From: 9FT-COMBO-48-23 sp964400675
GTDB lineage: Bacteria > Chloroflexota > Dehalococcoidia > GIF9 > UBA5629
Reading direction: 5' to 3'
NCBI GenBank assembly: GCA_964400675.1
Contig: CAYNVO010000002.1
Span: 1 to 64,000, forward strand
DNA: 64,000 nt
In this document: piece after piece, positions 8,517 through 17,200 of the stretch
Position numbering within the stretch: position 1 is the first letter of the stretch
Layout: every line of letters begins with the position of its first letter
The notes under the pieces: generated by a model
What the model was told of the DNA's origin: nothing
The model's database searches: none
What the model saw: the letters and a program-made list of their open reading frames with translations, nothing else
Translations under genes and position numbers: made by a program

Positions 8517-9006
8517 TTAACCCTCCTTTGTATATAATCCCAGTAACAGGGTGTTATGTTTGCTTCCTGGCACCGAATTTTGCTCAATCTCTCTATCACC
8601 TCTAAAACAGAAACCGACCGCCAGGTCGGTTTCACTATTGGCTCAGCACTCAGCAAGTGACCACATTACTTATGGCTGGTGCTATCATCGCCCCCTGTCA
8701 TTTGAAGCGCAATATTAAGAGCTGGTATTTCGGTGTTTAGCTATAACCCCCTCCTTCGGCACTGAGATAAAATAATTAATATTTGGCCTCAGGTATTATT
8801 AGGATTTCTCCTCTAAATACTACTCGCCTGATAGTCTCTTTGTCAAGTATCTTATCCTATCTTTACCGTACAATCGTAGTACTTTTTTCCTAAAACCATC
8901 CAGGACTAATTTGCCATGCCGTTTGGTAGCTTTAGGTGATTGCGTATTGCTAAAGTAAGCTAAGGTTAAGATAGGATAGGCAAGAGCAGTTTGAGGAGTT
9001 TTTAAT
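8517..9006. other. 490-nt intergenic region with two inverted repeats
   Basis: It contains the upstream region of the surface-protein gene, a perfect hairpin at 8610-8633, and a distant inverted repeat pair (8852-8867 with 8964-8978, TATCCTATCTTAACC-like, one mismatch). AT-rich, and no open frame longer than a few dozen codons is convincing. Confidence 0.5.
8610..8633. promoter_or_regulatory. Perfect 10-bp hairpin upstream of the surface-protein gene
   Basis: GAAACCGACC and its exact complement are separated by a GCCA loop, about 95 nt upstream of the reverse-strand start codon. There is no long T-tract on either side. It may be an operator, an attenuator or a terminator of an upstream transcript; the sequence does not decide. 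Confidence 0.35.
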
Positions 9007-9209
9007 ATGGTGCTGCATGACGGGTCAAATGATATGCTAACAGCCAGGCAACTCCAGGCTTCTCGACGTGCACATCAATACGGTGCGTCGGTGGGATGAG
9101 GAGGGGCTGCTGAAGGCGTACCGCGTCGGCTCACGAGGCGACCGCAGATACAGCCGGGAGGGTCGTTTTTCTGGAGGAGAAGCGCGGAGTTGGCCAGAGG
9201 GTGGGGTAG
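9007..9209 (+). pseudogene. Decayed MerR/excisionase-type HTH DNA-binding domain
   Basis: An ATG at 9007 is preceded by TGAGGAG. The reading starts MVLHDGSNDMLTARQ, then must shift frame near 9058 to continue LLDVHINTVRRWDEEG and LLKAYRVGSRGDRRYSRE, and must shift again near 9160 to read VVFLEEKRGVGQRVG before a TAG at 9207. The reconstructed domain closely parallels the C-terminal HTH of the regulator at 56492-57427 (LLHIHTNTLRRWDEQG, then YRVGPRSDRRY). With two frameshifts it cannot make an intact protein. Confidence 0.8.
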
Positions 9210-9236
9210 AAAGGCACCTTTGAGGGTCTGAGGGAT

Positions 9237-9266
9237 AAAAAAGGGGCGACATTTGCCGCCCCTTTT
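9237..9266 (-). terminator. Rho-independent terminator of the 1229-residue surface-protein gene
   Basis: AAAAGGGGCG and CGCCCCTTTT form a 10-bp stem with an 8-nt loop, lying 22 nt past the stop codon of the reverse-strand gene. On that strand the stem runs into TTTTTT. The symmetry also allows it to stop transcripts coming from the left. Confidence 0.85.
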
Positions 9267-9287
9267 GACTTTTTCAGCTAGTGAGAC

Positions 9288-12200
9288 TTACATCTGGTCT
9301 TTCTTATGTGGCTTGTTCAGCCTGGAGATGGCAATCATTACCACAAGCCACAGGACGAACAGGATGACGCAAATAAGGATTGCCACCCATGCCCAGGGAA
9401 GAAGTGGTCTCATTGGTGATATCGGTTGGATGTTGAGGCTGGCAGCCCAAGCGCTTATAGCTTTTGCCGGCACGGCCAGCGCACCCCAAAATCCGGCTTT
9501 CGATGGTACCTGGGATACTGAGGGTGTGGATGGTGTACCGGTCTGGAAGCTGAATGTAGCTGACCAGTCGCTCGGCGCTGGTTCCATAGCCATTATCCGC
9601 CAGAAGTAGTTGGTGCTGTATTCCAGCGTGCCATCATACTCGAAGGCGGTGGTGGCTACCTCAGCCTCTTTGACTATCTGGGTCATAGCCGCATCCGTAG
9701 CCAGTACGAACTTGTACTTTGTGGTCTCCTTGAAAGGTGACCAGGAGAAGGATGCCGGCGAGACCGGACAGCCGAGACAGCCGTTGTTAGGTGCCAGTAG
9801 CTGTGGTCCGTAGTACGGAGTGGTTACCGGTAGACCAGCCTTCACGGTGAAGCTTCTGATCTCAGACCATGGACTGCGGACAATCTGAGTGGTGGCGCAA
9901 CGGCGGACCTGGACGCGCCAGTAGTAGGTGTGGCCGCATTCCAGGTTGCCCCAGACAGCTATCTGTGACATATTGCCGCTGCCTAATTGAGTAGCGCCGC
10001 CAGCCGGGAAGTAGACGCACGGCGTCATGACATCAGCCGGAGTCAGGAAAAGCTGGGGCCAGGTGAAGCCTACTGGAGCAATCCCTGGAGGCACGGTGCC
10101 CGTTACCACCCAGTCAACTACCCGGATGGAGAAGTCTTCCAGCTTGGCAATCTCGATGTCATAAGCGTTGGCAATGCAGAGCTGTTCCCAGCACAGGTTG
10201 ACCTCCTGAGCCCTGCCTGAAACCGGGTCGCAGCCGATGAGCGACTTGTCCTCGGTTATGAGAGCCGGACCCTTCTTAGACAGGCAGTCGGTGAATCCCC
10301 ACAGCATGCCTATTCGAGTAGCTGGCGTGTAGGCGCGGTTATCTATGGCGTACAGGGTGGTGTCGGTGTCCAGTGTGCAGCAGCCGCAAAGCTTGAGCGA
10401 AGACGGCTCGCGGGTGAACACGACGCCAGCGTTAAGAGCGCCTGCTGCTGGCAAGCCAGCATTCAGGCAGTCCCAGATGATGCCCGGCTTGGGCATGCCA
10501 TTGAGAGGCCATAACGTGCGGCAGACACCGCTGTTAACTGCGCCTCCGACTATATCTATGTTGTGAGCTGAGTACAGCGCGCATTGTCCGTCAGCGCCGG
10601 TGAAGGCGATGGCTATACCGTACTGGCCGGCCTCGTGAGGTGCCAGCGAGCCGGTAGCGCCGTTGAGAGCAGACATCATGTTGGTGTCAGCCCATCTGTA
10701 GGCGCCGGCGGCAGAGTTGCGGTACACGGAGCCGCCAAGACCAGCGCCTGCGTTGGCGTCATCATCGCCGATGAATATGGTATTGGTGTCTTCGAAGTTG
10801 GTGTCAAAGGCTACGTGGACGTTGCCCATAGCCGCTGTCTTGCCCGCCAGAGCTATCGTAGCGAATGACGGGGTGTCGGTGTTGAAGTTGGCGGAGTATG
10901 ACCCGGCGTAAAGAGGAGACCAGGTGGCGTCTGCGCCAACCAGCACCTTGCCCTCGGGATAAGCGGCGATGGTATGCATTCCTGGCAGTAGCGCGGATAC
11001 GCTATCCATCGTGTTGGCCCATGAAGTGCCGTTGTAAGGCATCTTCTGCACCAGTCCTTCGGGGGATAGGAAGTACATAACGGTGGCTGATTCGAAGCAG
11101 AAGTCCTGAACCGAGTTTCTGGGATATATGTCCGCCCAGTAATCGCCGTAGTCGGGCGACCACATGGCTATACCCTGGTTGGGGTAGACAGAGGCGGTGT
11201 CGTAAACTGCCCAGGCGACTATTTGGCCGGTTGGGTCAGCGCAGTAAGGCACTATCCGCAGCAGCGCCGCGTCTGTCTGCACACCGATGCAGGTGGGTGC
11301 GGTAACATGGCACAGGACTCTCTCCCAGTAGTAACCGAGGGGATTTGTTGTTCGAAACGGTGAGTCGACTTCAGGGTTGATGGTGGCGCGCCAGACGCTG
11401 TCAAAGCCGCTGCAGATAGCTCCGGCGTTGACTGAAGCCAGATAGATGGTCTTGCAGTCGGGCGTGGGCGCCACATCCACCAGCCGGGTTATAGTAGTAT
11501 CAATAATAGCGAGCTGGTTCCAGGTCTCGCCGTTGTTGCGACTGATGGCAAAGGCTGATTCGTCATTATTGGGAATCGGAACAGATGGTGGTAGCCATGG
11601 GTTGAACCAGCCCGCGCCGGTGCCCATTGGTCGTGAGCCGGTGCCGACGTAGGCGAGCACGCCGTCGGCTCTCCAGCCGACATTGGCGCCACCGCTACCG
11701 GTCTGCGTGGTTGCGCAGGCAACGCCAGCCGCGCCGGTGGTCGGCTTTAATGCCGGATACCAGCACGGTACGGGGCAGGTGGTTGGTGAATCGGTGAACC
11801 ACGTGGGCACGGTTGCCGTGCACGGGAAGCCCATTCGTTCGCCAGCCAGCAGCTTACCTGAAGCGTAGGTGCCGAAATAGGCGATGCTGTAGATGGACTT
11901 GGTGATGTTCTGAGAAGTGTCCATCAGTATATAAACGACGGTATCGTCAATGCGGAAAATGCCGTCGCGGTCTGTGGCAACCTTTGGGGCGCCAGTCCAG
12001 GCGTCAAGGCTGATGTAGGCGCGGCGTAAAGACGCAGCCTGGCCGGAGAAGTCAGTTGGCAGCTCCAAATCAGCCCTGTTCAGGGTAAGAAGGTTAGGCG
12101 AGGCGCCAGCCGGCGCAGTCGGGTCCCTGACCTCGATGCCGGGTGGTGTGGTGGTGAAAGCCCAGTTGACTGTCGTGTTCCGGGCAATGTCGCGCAGCCA

Positions 12201-12977
12201 GATGTTGTACCAGGTGCTGGCAACATTGTCAGAAAATACTGCTGCCAGTGAAGCGTCGCTCGCATAGGTCGGCGAGAACTTGAGGTCGAAGAAATCGTAG
12301 CCAAGCCCTGCAACAACGGGCTGGGCCTGGGCAAGCCAGCTGCTGAAGCCACCGGACTTGATTGCCCAGATTCGGCCGGCTCCAGCGCCGGTGACGGTAC
12401 CAACAGCTATGTCATGCTCTCCCTCGCATCTTGGGGATACATCGATGGTACGGATGGTTTCACCAGCGGCTAGTAACCCTGCTAGCCTTGTGATTCTCCA
12501 GGTGGTTCCAGCATCCGGTGTAATCCATACCTCAATCGGACGGTCTCCAGGACCAAAGGCGGCAGTAGAGGTGACGATAGCCCAGAAACTGGCGTCGTCG
12601 GGGGCAACAGCCGCATCCCAGACGTTCACCTGCGCTCCCAGTTCAGTGATCATCGCCCGGCCAAGCGTCCCGGATGTACCCGGTGACGTGCCACTGCTAC
12701 CCGATGAATACAGTATTAACGGCGGCACTGTGGTTCTCTGTACGATGGCCAGTAATCTTGAGTTGGGGCCAGCTACTAACCTGTTAATCTCGGAGTTTCG
12801 TAGGATATCAGTGATGGGAAGGCCCGAACCGGGAGTGAAAACATAGTCCCACTTGCATCTCGTGCCTTCATCGGCGGTTGTGGGGGATGGAGCGGGTAGA
12901 TTAGCAAATACCACTAGGCCTGCAACTAGTATGGAAATAACCGAGAGCCTGAATATGCGCGTGTATCTCTTTATCAT
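9288..12977 (-). CDS. Giant exported membrane-anchored surface protein
   Basis: 1229 residues. The N-terminal segment (residues 8-35, LSVISILVAGLVVFANLPAP) is a signal peptide. The body is rich in Trp, Ser, Thr and Cys, with sequential blocks such as AISRNNGETWNQLA, SPDYGDYWADI and DAGTTWRI that look like BNR/Asp-box or Ycf48-type beta-propeller blades. Residues 900-1150 contain fibronectin-like blocks (YYWRVQVRRC, NYFWRIMAMEP). The C terminus has one transmembrane helix (WVAILICVILFVLWLVVMI) and a basic tail. Around thirty Cys residues suggest disulfides or metal binding. A cell-envelope or S-layer-like role is inferred. It is transcribed towards the other large surface gene, with its own terminator. 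Confidence 0.75.
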   Translation of the reverse strand: MIKRYTRIFRLSVISILVAGLVVFANLPAPSPTTADEGTRCKWDYVFTPGSGLPITDILRNSEINRLVAGPNSRLLAIVQRTTVPPLILYSSGSSGTSPGTSGTLGRAMITELGAQVNVWDAAVAPDDASFWAIVTSTAAFGPGDRPIEVWITPDAGTTWRITRLAGLLAAGETIRTIDVSPRCEGEHDIAVGTVTGAGAGRIWAIKSGGFSSWLAQAQPVVAGLGYDFFDLKFSPTYASDASLAAVFSDNVASTWYNIWLRDIARNTTVNWAFTTTPPGIEVRDPTAPAGASPNLLTLNRADLELPTDFSGQAASLRRAYISLDAWTGAPKVATDRDGIFRIDDTVVYILMDTSQNITKSIYSIAYFGTYASGKLLAGERMGFPCTATVPTWFTDSPTTCPVPCWYPALKPTTGAAGVACATTQTGSGGANVGWRADGVLAYVGTGSRPMGTGAGWFNPWLPPSVPIPNNDESAFAISRNNGETWNQLAIIDTTITRLVDVAPTPDCKTIYLASVNAGAICSGFDSVWRATINPEVDSPFRTTNPLGYYWERVLCHVTAPTCIGVQTDAALLRIVPYCADPTGQIVAWAVYDTASVYPNQGIAMWSPDYGDYWADIYPRNSVQDFCFESATVMYFLSPEGLVQKMPYNGTSWANTMDSVSALLPGMHTIAAYPEGKVLVGADATWSPLYAGSYSANFNTDTPSFATIALAGKTAAMGNVHVAFDTNFEDTNTIFIGDDDANAGAGLGGSVYRNSAAGAYRWADTNMMSALNGATGSLAPHEAGQYGIAIAFTGADGQCALYSAHNIDIVGGAVNSGVCRTLWPLNGMPKPGIIWDCLNAGLPAAGALNAGVVFTREPSSLKLCGCCTLDTDTTLYAIDNRAYTPATRIGMLWGFTDCLSKKGPALITEDKSLIGCDPVSGRAQEVNLCWEQLCIANAYDIEIAKLEDFSIRVVDWVVTGTVPPGIAPVGFTWPQLFLTPADVMTPCVYFPAGGATQLGSGNMSQIAVWGNLECGHTYYWRVQVRRCATTQIVRSPWSEIRSFTVKAGLPVTTPYYGPQLLAPNNGCLGCPVSPASFSWSPFKETTKYKFVLATDAAMTQIVKEAEVATTAFEYDGTLEYSTNYFWRIMAMEPAPSDWSATFSFQTGTPSTPSVSQVPSKAGFWGALAVPAKAISAWAASLNIQPISPMRPLLPWAWVAILICVILFVLWLVVMIAISRLNKPHKKDQM

Positions 12978-13142
12978 TAGTTCTTTCTTAAATTCGCTGA
13001 CATCCGGAACAAATTTATGTCAGCATCCCAAGCCTGATTCCTATGCGAGCTTTAGTCTGTGAATCATTTTAACACTTATTTTGTATATGTCAAGGCTTTT
13101 TTTATAGATTACTGAGGCTTTATACTTTTTTGTCGAAGTTTC

Positions 13143-13171
13143 TTGACGTAGCTGGGGTTAATTTATAGAAT
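13143..13171 (+). promoter_or_regulatory. Sigma-70-type promoter for meaB
   Basis: TTGACG (13143-13148), a 17-nt spacer and TAGAAT (13166-13171). Transcription would begin near 13178, which excludes a TTG start at 13171 and supports the ATG at 13216. Confidence 0.7.
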
Positions 13172-13215
13172 TGTGCCTGGACTTGCTGCAGAATCTGAAG
13201 GGGGAGATTTTTGTA

Positions 13216-14199
13216 ATGGAGCTGGTTGAGGCCATGCTGGCTGGAGACGTCTTATCTTTAGCGCGGCTGATTACGAAATTGGAAAGAGATGGCGCTGATG
13301 TGCCTCAAATAATGAAATATCTCTATCCTCATTTAGGTAAGGCCTATTGCATAGGTGTAACCGGACCGCCGGGGTCAGGCAAGAGCACCGTGGTGGACCG
13401 GCTGACAGCAGTAATGCGGCAACGTGGGTTTACAGTGGGTATAATAGCCGCTGATCCTACCAGTCCCTTTACCGGTGGTGCTGTTCTAGGGGATAGGATA
13501 AGGATGCAGCAGCATTATCTTGATGAGGGAGTTTTTATTCGAAGCATGGCAACACGGGGTAGCCATGGCGGTCTACCGCGTGCTGCCGGCGGTGTAATTA
13601 AACTGATGAGCGCCTTCGGCAAGGACTTCGTCCTGGTTGAGACGGTGGGTGTGGGGCAGACCGAGCTGGATATTATGCAGAATGTAGATACAGTGGTGGT
13701 GATTTTGGTTCCTGAGGCAGGTGATACTATTCAGACGATGAAGGCAGGCTTGTTTGAGATTGCCGACATCTTTGCAGTAAATAAGGCCGACCGCCCCGGG
13801 GCTGATAATCTGGTTACTGAGCTGGAGATGATGGCGCGGCTTCGTTCCGGTGAAAACTGGTGGCAGGTGCCGGTGTTAGCCACCGAAGCCATCAATAATG
13901 TGGGCATTGATGAGCTTTATGGGCAGATTGAAAAGCATCGCCAGGCGTTAGAGGAAACCGGGCGGTTATCGCAGCGGCGGCAGGAGCAGCGCCGTCGTGA
14001 GTTCCTGGAAATCGTGGAGCGCAGAGTTTCTGACGAGCTTTTGAAGTTGGTGGAAGGGGACGAGGAGTTAGGTAGGCATATGGCTATGGTGGAGGCTGGT
14101 GAGGTTGACCCCTATTCTGCGGCTGATGAAATTCTCCGGCCGAGGACTTTATTAGCCAGCTGGTCACGACAGATGGCTGAGAGGCGCCCCGGCGCTTAG
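13216..14199 (+). CDS. meaB: MeaB-family GTPase (methylmalonyl-CoA mutase chaperone)
   Basis: 327 residues from the ATG at 13216, chosen because GAAGGGGAG lies 9 nt upstream and the promoter overlaps any earlier start. The Walker A loop is GPPGSGKSTVVDRL, followed by AADPTSPFTGGAVLGDRIRM, the switch region with ETVGVGQTELD, and the NKAD guanine-specificity motif. These are diagnostic of the ArgK/MeaB subgroup of SIMIBI GTPases, which load and protect adenosylcobalamin in methylmalonyl-CoA mutase. The mutase itself is not in this window. The 3' neighbour is convergent. Assignment is firm at the family level; the partner enzyme is unproven. Confidence 0.93.
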   Translation: MELVEAMLAGDVLSLARLITKLERDGADVPQIMKYLYPHLGKAYCIGVTGPPGSGKSTVVDRLTAVMRQRGFTVGIIAADPTSPFTGGAVLGDRIRMQQHYLDEGVFIRSMATRGSHGGLPRAAGGVIKLMSAFGKDFVLVETVGVGQTELDIMQNVDTVVVILVPEAGDTIQTMKAGLFEIADIFAVNKADRPGADNLVTELEMMARLRSGENWWQVPVLATEAINNVGIDELYGQIEKHRQALEETGRLSQRRQEQRRREFLEIVERRVSDELLKLVEGDEELGRHMAMVEAGEVDPYSAADEILRPRTLLASWSRQMAERRPGA

Positions 14200-14253
14200 A
14201 CTGGGTGCTGGTGACTGAAGAAATGCAGTGACAGAGGTCTTTTGGGTCTTTGC

Positions 14254-14976
14254 CTACAGATAGCTGCGGTCGTAGAGAAAGCGGTTCAGCAGTATACTTC
14301 TGGTGCTTGCCTTGGGCTCTTTAAGGTCTGCGCTCAACTTGGCAGTGAGACGGCGCACTGTAAGGGCGATGAAGACGGCTAATAGTCCCAGAGTCATCTC
14401 CACAGGCTGGTTTAGTAACCATGAGGCCAGCGGAGCTACAGCAAAAGCGATTATCATACCCAGTGGCAGACTGTTACTTACGGGACCGCCGAACATGAAG
14501 CGTTCGTTAAGCGTTTGACCTGGTTTCAGAAACCGGGGAATTGTCCTGACGAAGAAACCTGTGAGCGCAGGGACAGCGGCGATGACGAAGACCCAGTAAG
14601 CATTGGGGGACTTAGTCACACTAAGATACACCGTCAGGGTGAGGAGCATTCCTGCGCCGGCAGTGTTGCCTTTCTCGCCGTCGAACTTGCAGAATACTGG
14701 CCACATCTGGCCGAGAACACCTGCCGCGCCGGCTGAGACAGTTACAGCCAGGCTAAAACCAGAGGCGAATCCGACGATGATGGGAATTACCCCTTTTAGT
14801 ACATCAACAGCTATGCCGGATAAGCCTTCGAGGCGACCTACCTTGCGCCACAGCGCTATGTGCAAGTCCTCTTCCCGGGATAGGTCGACGCCTCGGGCGC
14901 GACCCAGAAGAATCATATAAGGCAGCGAGCCCAGAAGGTAAGCACCTACCACTAGAGCTATATCGGCTAGCAGCAT
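14254..14976 (-). CDS. PlsY-like glycerol-3-phosphate acyltransferase, divergent
   Basis: 240 residues with five or six hydrophobic helices. It has the PlsY hallmarks in divergent form: GAYLLGSLPYMILLGRARGVD at the N terminus, then AAGVLGQMWPVFCKFDGEKGN, corresponding to the LGHxxPvf..FkGGKG motif with Asp-Gly-Glu in place of the usual Gly-Gly. PlsY transfers acyl groups from acyl-phosphate to glycerol-3-phosphate to make lysophosphatidate at the membrane. The second motif (usual SGNIGATN) is replaced by EEDLHIALWRKVGR, so catalytic competence is doubtful and this may be a paralogue rather than the housekeeping enzyme. GGAGGATTAAATG gives a clear start. Confidence 0.7.
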   Translation of the reverse strand: MLLADIALVVGAYLLGSLPYMILLGRARGVDLSREEDLHIALWRKVGRLEGLSGIAVDVLKGVIPIIVGFASGFSLAVTVSAGAAGVLGQMWPVFCKFDGEKGNTAGAGMLLTLTVYLSVTKSPNAYWVFVIAAVPALTGFFVRTIPRFLKPGQTLNERFMFGGPVSNSLPLGMIIAFAVAPLASWLLNQPVEMTLGLLAVFIALTVRRLTAKLSADLKEPKASTRSILLNRFLYDRSYL

Positions 14977-15215
14977 TTAATCCTCCTAATAAAGTTTGTC
15001 AAATAGATGAAGATAAGGAAACTCTTGGCTGGCTGTTGTCAATAGGTCTCACTGAGATACTATTGAGATACTATAAAGCATGAGACCGATATATTGAGTC
15101 ACCTGTCCGGCCCATCCGTTGACACGGTACAAGTATTACCACCCAGCCCAAACCTAACTAAGGAAACGTGTAATAGCCAGGCCTGTCTGTTGCTTTGAGG
15201 CAAAGCTATAGATTC

Positions 15216-15857
15216 TTACCGTTCTATTATCTCGGTTGACAAACCTTTGTTCTTCAGGTCTTTGACAAGCTGATTAACATCATCTTTGTCGACGTGTATG
15301 CACACGTCTTGTTCCTTGCCTTCAACTGGTGGCATGCTGTGGAATGCCATTATTTTGGCTCCGTTCTTTTTCAAAGCATCCAAAATATCTTGCATGCTTT
15401 TGATGTCGGCACCTTTTGAGATGACTATGCGATTGCCCTTCTTGCCAATTCCTAATACCGGATTTAGTATTTTATAGAAGAAGTCGTTGGTGGTGGCTAT
15501 GCCTATGAGCTTATTCTTTTCCAGCACCGGCAGTGCGCCTACACCTTTCTTCTGAGCCATGGCTATGGCAGCTTCTACCGACATGTCGGGGCTGACAGTT
15601 ACCGGGTCCTTGCCCATGACTTCTTTGACCGTCATCTTTGCCAGGAGGTAGTTAATTTCCCACACGCTCAGGCTGGTGGCTGGTGACGGAGCTGTACGGG
15701 TGATACGCTCTTTACTCACCATGCCAACGAGCTTCCCTCTGTCAACCACTGGCAGACGGCGAATGCCATGTGCATCCATGATTCTCCTGGCTTCCATGAT
15801 AGGTGTATCGCTTGACACAGTAACCACGTTCCAAGTCATAACGTCTCGAACTTTCAT
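15216..15857 (-). CDS. CBS-pair protein with C-terminal ACT-like domain
   Basis: 213 residues. Two CBS motifs occupy residues 1-60 and 72-130 (MKVRDVMTWNVVTVS; VKEVMGKDPVTVSPDMSVEAA). CBS pairs bind adenine nucleotides and act as energy or redox sensors. Residues 140-213 look like an ACT-type ligand-binding fold (GADIKSMQDILDALKKNGAKIMAF). This resembles the AcuB architecture, but no acu operon is nearby, so I do not give a symbol. It is cytosolic with no membrane segment. AGGCGGAAAATG sets the start. The gene is monocistronic, with about 240 nt of non-coding sequence downstream. Confidence 0.85.
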   Translation of the reverse strand: MKVRDVMTWNVVTVSSDTPIMEARRIMDAHGIRRLPVVDRGKLVGMVSKERITRTAPSPATSLSVWEINYLLAKMTVKEVMGKDPVTVSPDMSVEAAIAMAQKKGVGALPVLEKNKLIGIATTNDFFYKILNPVLGIGKKGNRIVISKGADIKSMQDILDALKKNGAKIMAFHSMPPVEGKEQDVCIHVDKDDVNQLVKDLKNKGLSTEIIER

Positions 15858-15921
15858 TTTCCGCCTCCCTGTCTTTTCCAGCTATTCTATCATAGACTTA
15901 AAATACTTAAAAGGGGTGTCA

Positions 15922-16038
15922 ATGCTTATTGCTAATAAATTTGTGCCTTTTGCTGCTGGCTTTAGCCGGATTTTGTTGGCATTATTACAAACAGCCGGTG
16001 ATGCTGGAGCTATTATATTTTTTCATCGTGAGACATAG
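15922..16038 (+). CDS. Possible 38-residue small protein
   Basis: An ATG at 15922 is preceded by AAAAGGGG at good spacing. The product is short, hydrophobic and probably amphipathic, with RILLALLQTAGDAGAIIFF in the middle. It sits in the gap between two reverse-strand genes and would be antisense to nothing. There are no homologues that I recognise. It may be a chance frame. Confidence 0.25.
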   Translation: MLIANKFVPFAAGFSRILLALLQTAGDAGAIIFFHRET

Positions 16039-16083
16039 AGCGAAGCGGTGCTACTTTTAAGATACTTGGACTGAAATCGGCGC

Positions 16084-16662
16084 CTACCAGATGACCACGA
16101 ATCGATTTATAGTGTCGTCACGTGGTGGCGGTGTGAAGCCGTTAATCTGGGAATAGCTCTGACCCTCAATTATTTTTACCTCCAGGTCGAACTGAGGCTC
16201 TACAAAAATTAAGCCTCTGTCTGTAGTTTCGAAGGCTACTATAGTGTGGCCGTAGCCTTTAGGGTAGAAAATATCGACGATAGCGCAGCGGATGCCTGCA
16301 GCGTCAGCGTTATTGTTTACGCCAGCGGCGAAGTCGGTGCAGACATATTCATCTTCGTTATATTTGTTTGAATTTGTGGTGTCTTGGTCTAGAAATGCCT
16401 TCATTTCCTGATAGGTGGGATTTCGAGGAGTGTAGCTGCTGGATATTTTTTGTTCGGTGCTGGGTTTAAGTCCAGCCTCGTAGCCGGATTTATAACCGTC
16501 ATCATAACCTTCGCTTTTGCCCTGGCTGTACCCCTGGTTATAGATGGCTTCATGTCCGGTTTGATAGCCATACATGTAGCTGAGAAATCCTGAGCCGCCG
16601 CACAGCATGATGATAGCCAGAAATATGCTAAGCGCAGTAGCGATTTTTTGGCTGTTATCCAT
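16084..16662 (-). CDS. Membrane-anchored protein with GYxxG repeats and transglutaminase-like core
   Basis: 192 residues. An uncleaved N-terminal helix (residues 8-31, ALSIFLAIIMLCGGSGFLSYM) is followed by five or six GYxxGY-type repeats (NQGYSQGKSEGYDDGYKSG, residues 42-65). The C-terminal domain (80-192) has the order Cys (YVCTDFAAGVN), His (GHTIVAFE) and Glu/Asp (FVEPQFD), matching the Cys-His-Asp logic of transglutaminase-like cysteine hydrolases. Activity at the outer face of the membrane is inferred from this. GGAGGTTAATCATG gives the start. It stands alone and is divergent from the aro operon. The family call is moderate. Confidence 0.6.
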   Translation of the reverse strand: MDNSQKIATALSIFLAIIMLCGGSGFLSYMYGYQTGHEAIYNQGYSQGKSEGYDDGYKSGYEAGLKPSTEQKISSSYTPRNPTYQEMKAFLDQDTTNSNKYNEDEYVCTDFAAGVNNNADAAGIRCAIVDIFYPKGYGHTIVAFETTDRGLIFVEPQFDLEVKIIEGQSYSQINGFTPPPRDDTINRFVVIW

Positions 16663-16813
16663 GATTAACCTCCATTGTTGAAAACAGGACGATAGCCGTC
16701 TCTCTTTAATTAGTTTATCGTTATTGTTGCTGTTAAGGCAAGAAATCCTTGACGGTTAAGGGCTGAATGCAGTAGGCTATTAGGATAAAAATAAAGGTAG
16801 AGGGAAGAATAAA

Positions 16814-17200
16814 TTGTGGTGCCGTGGTATAAGAGGCGCTATTACAGTGCCGACAAACACCGAAGAGGCTATAGGAGATGCGACTAAGGAATTGCTTCGG
16901 AAAATGATAGAAGTCAATAAGGTGGGAATCAGCGATATAGCTTGTATTTTGTTCACCACGACGTATGATCTTAATGCCGCGTTTCCGGCTGCGGCTGCAC
17001 GTGCGTTGGGGTGGACGCGAGTCCCTTTGCTTTGTGGCCATGAGATGAATGTACCCGGGAGTTTACCCGGTTGTTTGAGAGTGCTGGTGTTGTTCAATAC
17101 TGATAAAAAAAATGAGGAAATGGTGCACGTTTATTTGGGTGGTGCAGAGACGCTCAGAGATGAGGGTGAGAGAACCTGGCAGGGTGAGGGCAAAAAATGA
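16814..17200 (+). CDS. aroH: Monofunctional chorismate mutase, AroH type
   Basis: 128 residues from a TTG start (TAGAGGGAAGAATAAA upstream). The sequence follows the Bacillus AroH fold throughout: RGIRGAITV at the N terminus, NTEEAIGDATKELL, FTTTYDLNAAFPAAAARALGW, VPLLCGHEMNVPGSLPGCLRVLV and HVYLGGAETLR. The active-site Arg of RGIRGA, the Glu of HEMNV and the Arg of CLRVLV are present. It converts chorismate to prephenate at the branch to Phe and Tyr. The stop codon overlaps the aroF start by four bases (ATGA), so the two enzymes are translationally coupled. Confidence 0.93.
   Translation: MWCRGIRGAITVPTNTEEAIGDATKELLRKMIEVNKVGISDIACILFTTTYDLNAAFPAAAARALGWTRVPLLCGHEMNVPGSLPGCLRVLVLFNTDKKNEEMVHVYLGGAETLRDEGERTWQGEGKK

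Noticed and set aside
13171..13215. TTG start for meaB at 13171
   Set aside because: It overlaps the -10 box of a good promoter and lacks a ribosome site, unlike the ATG at 13216.
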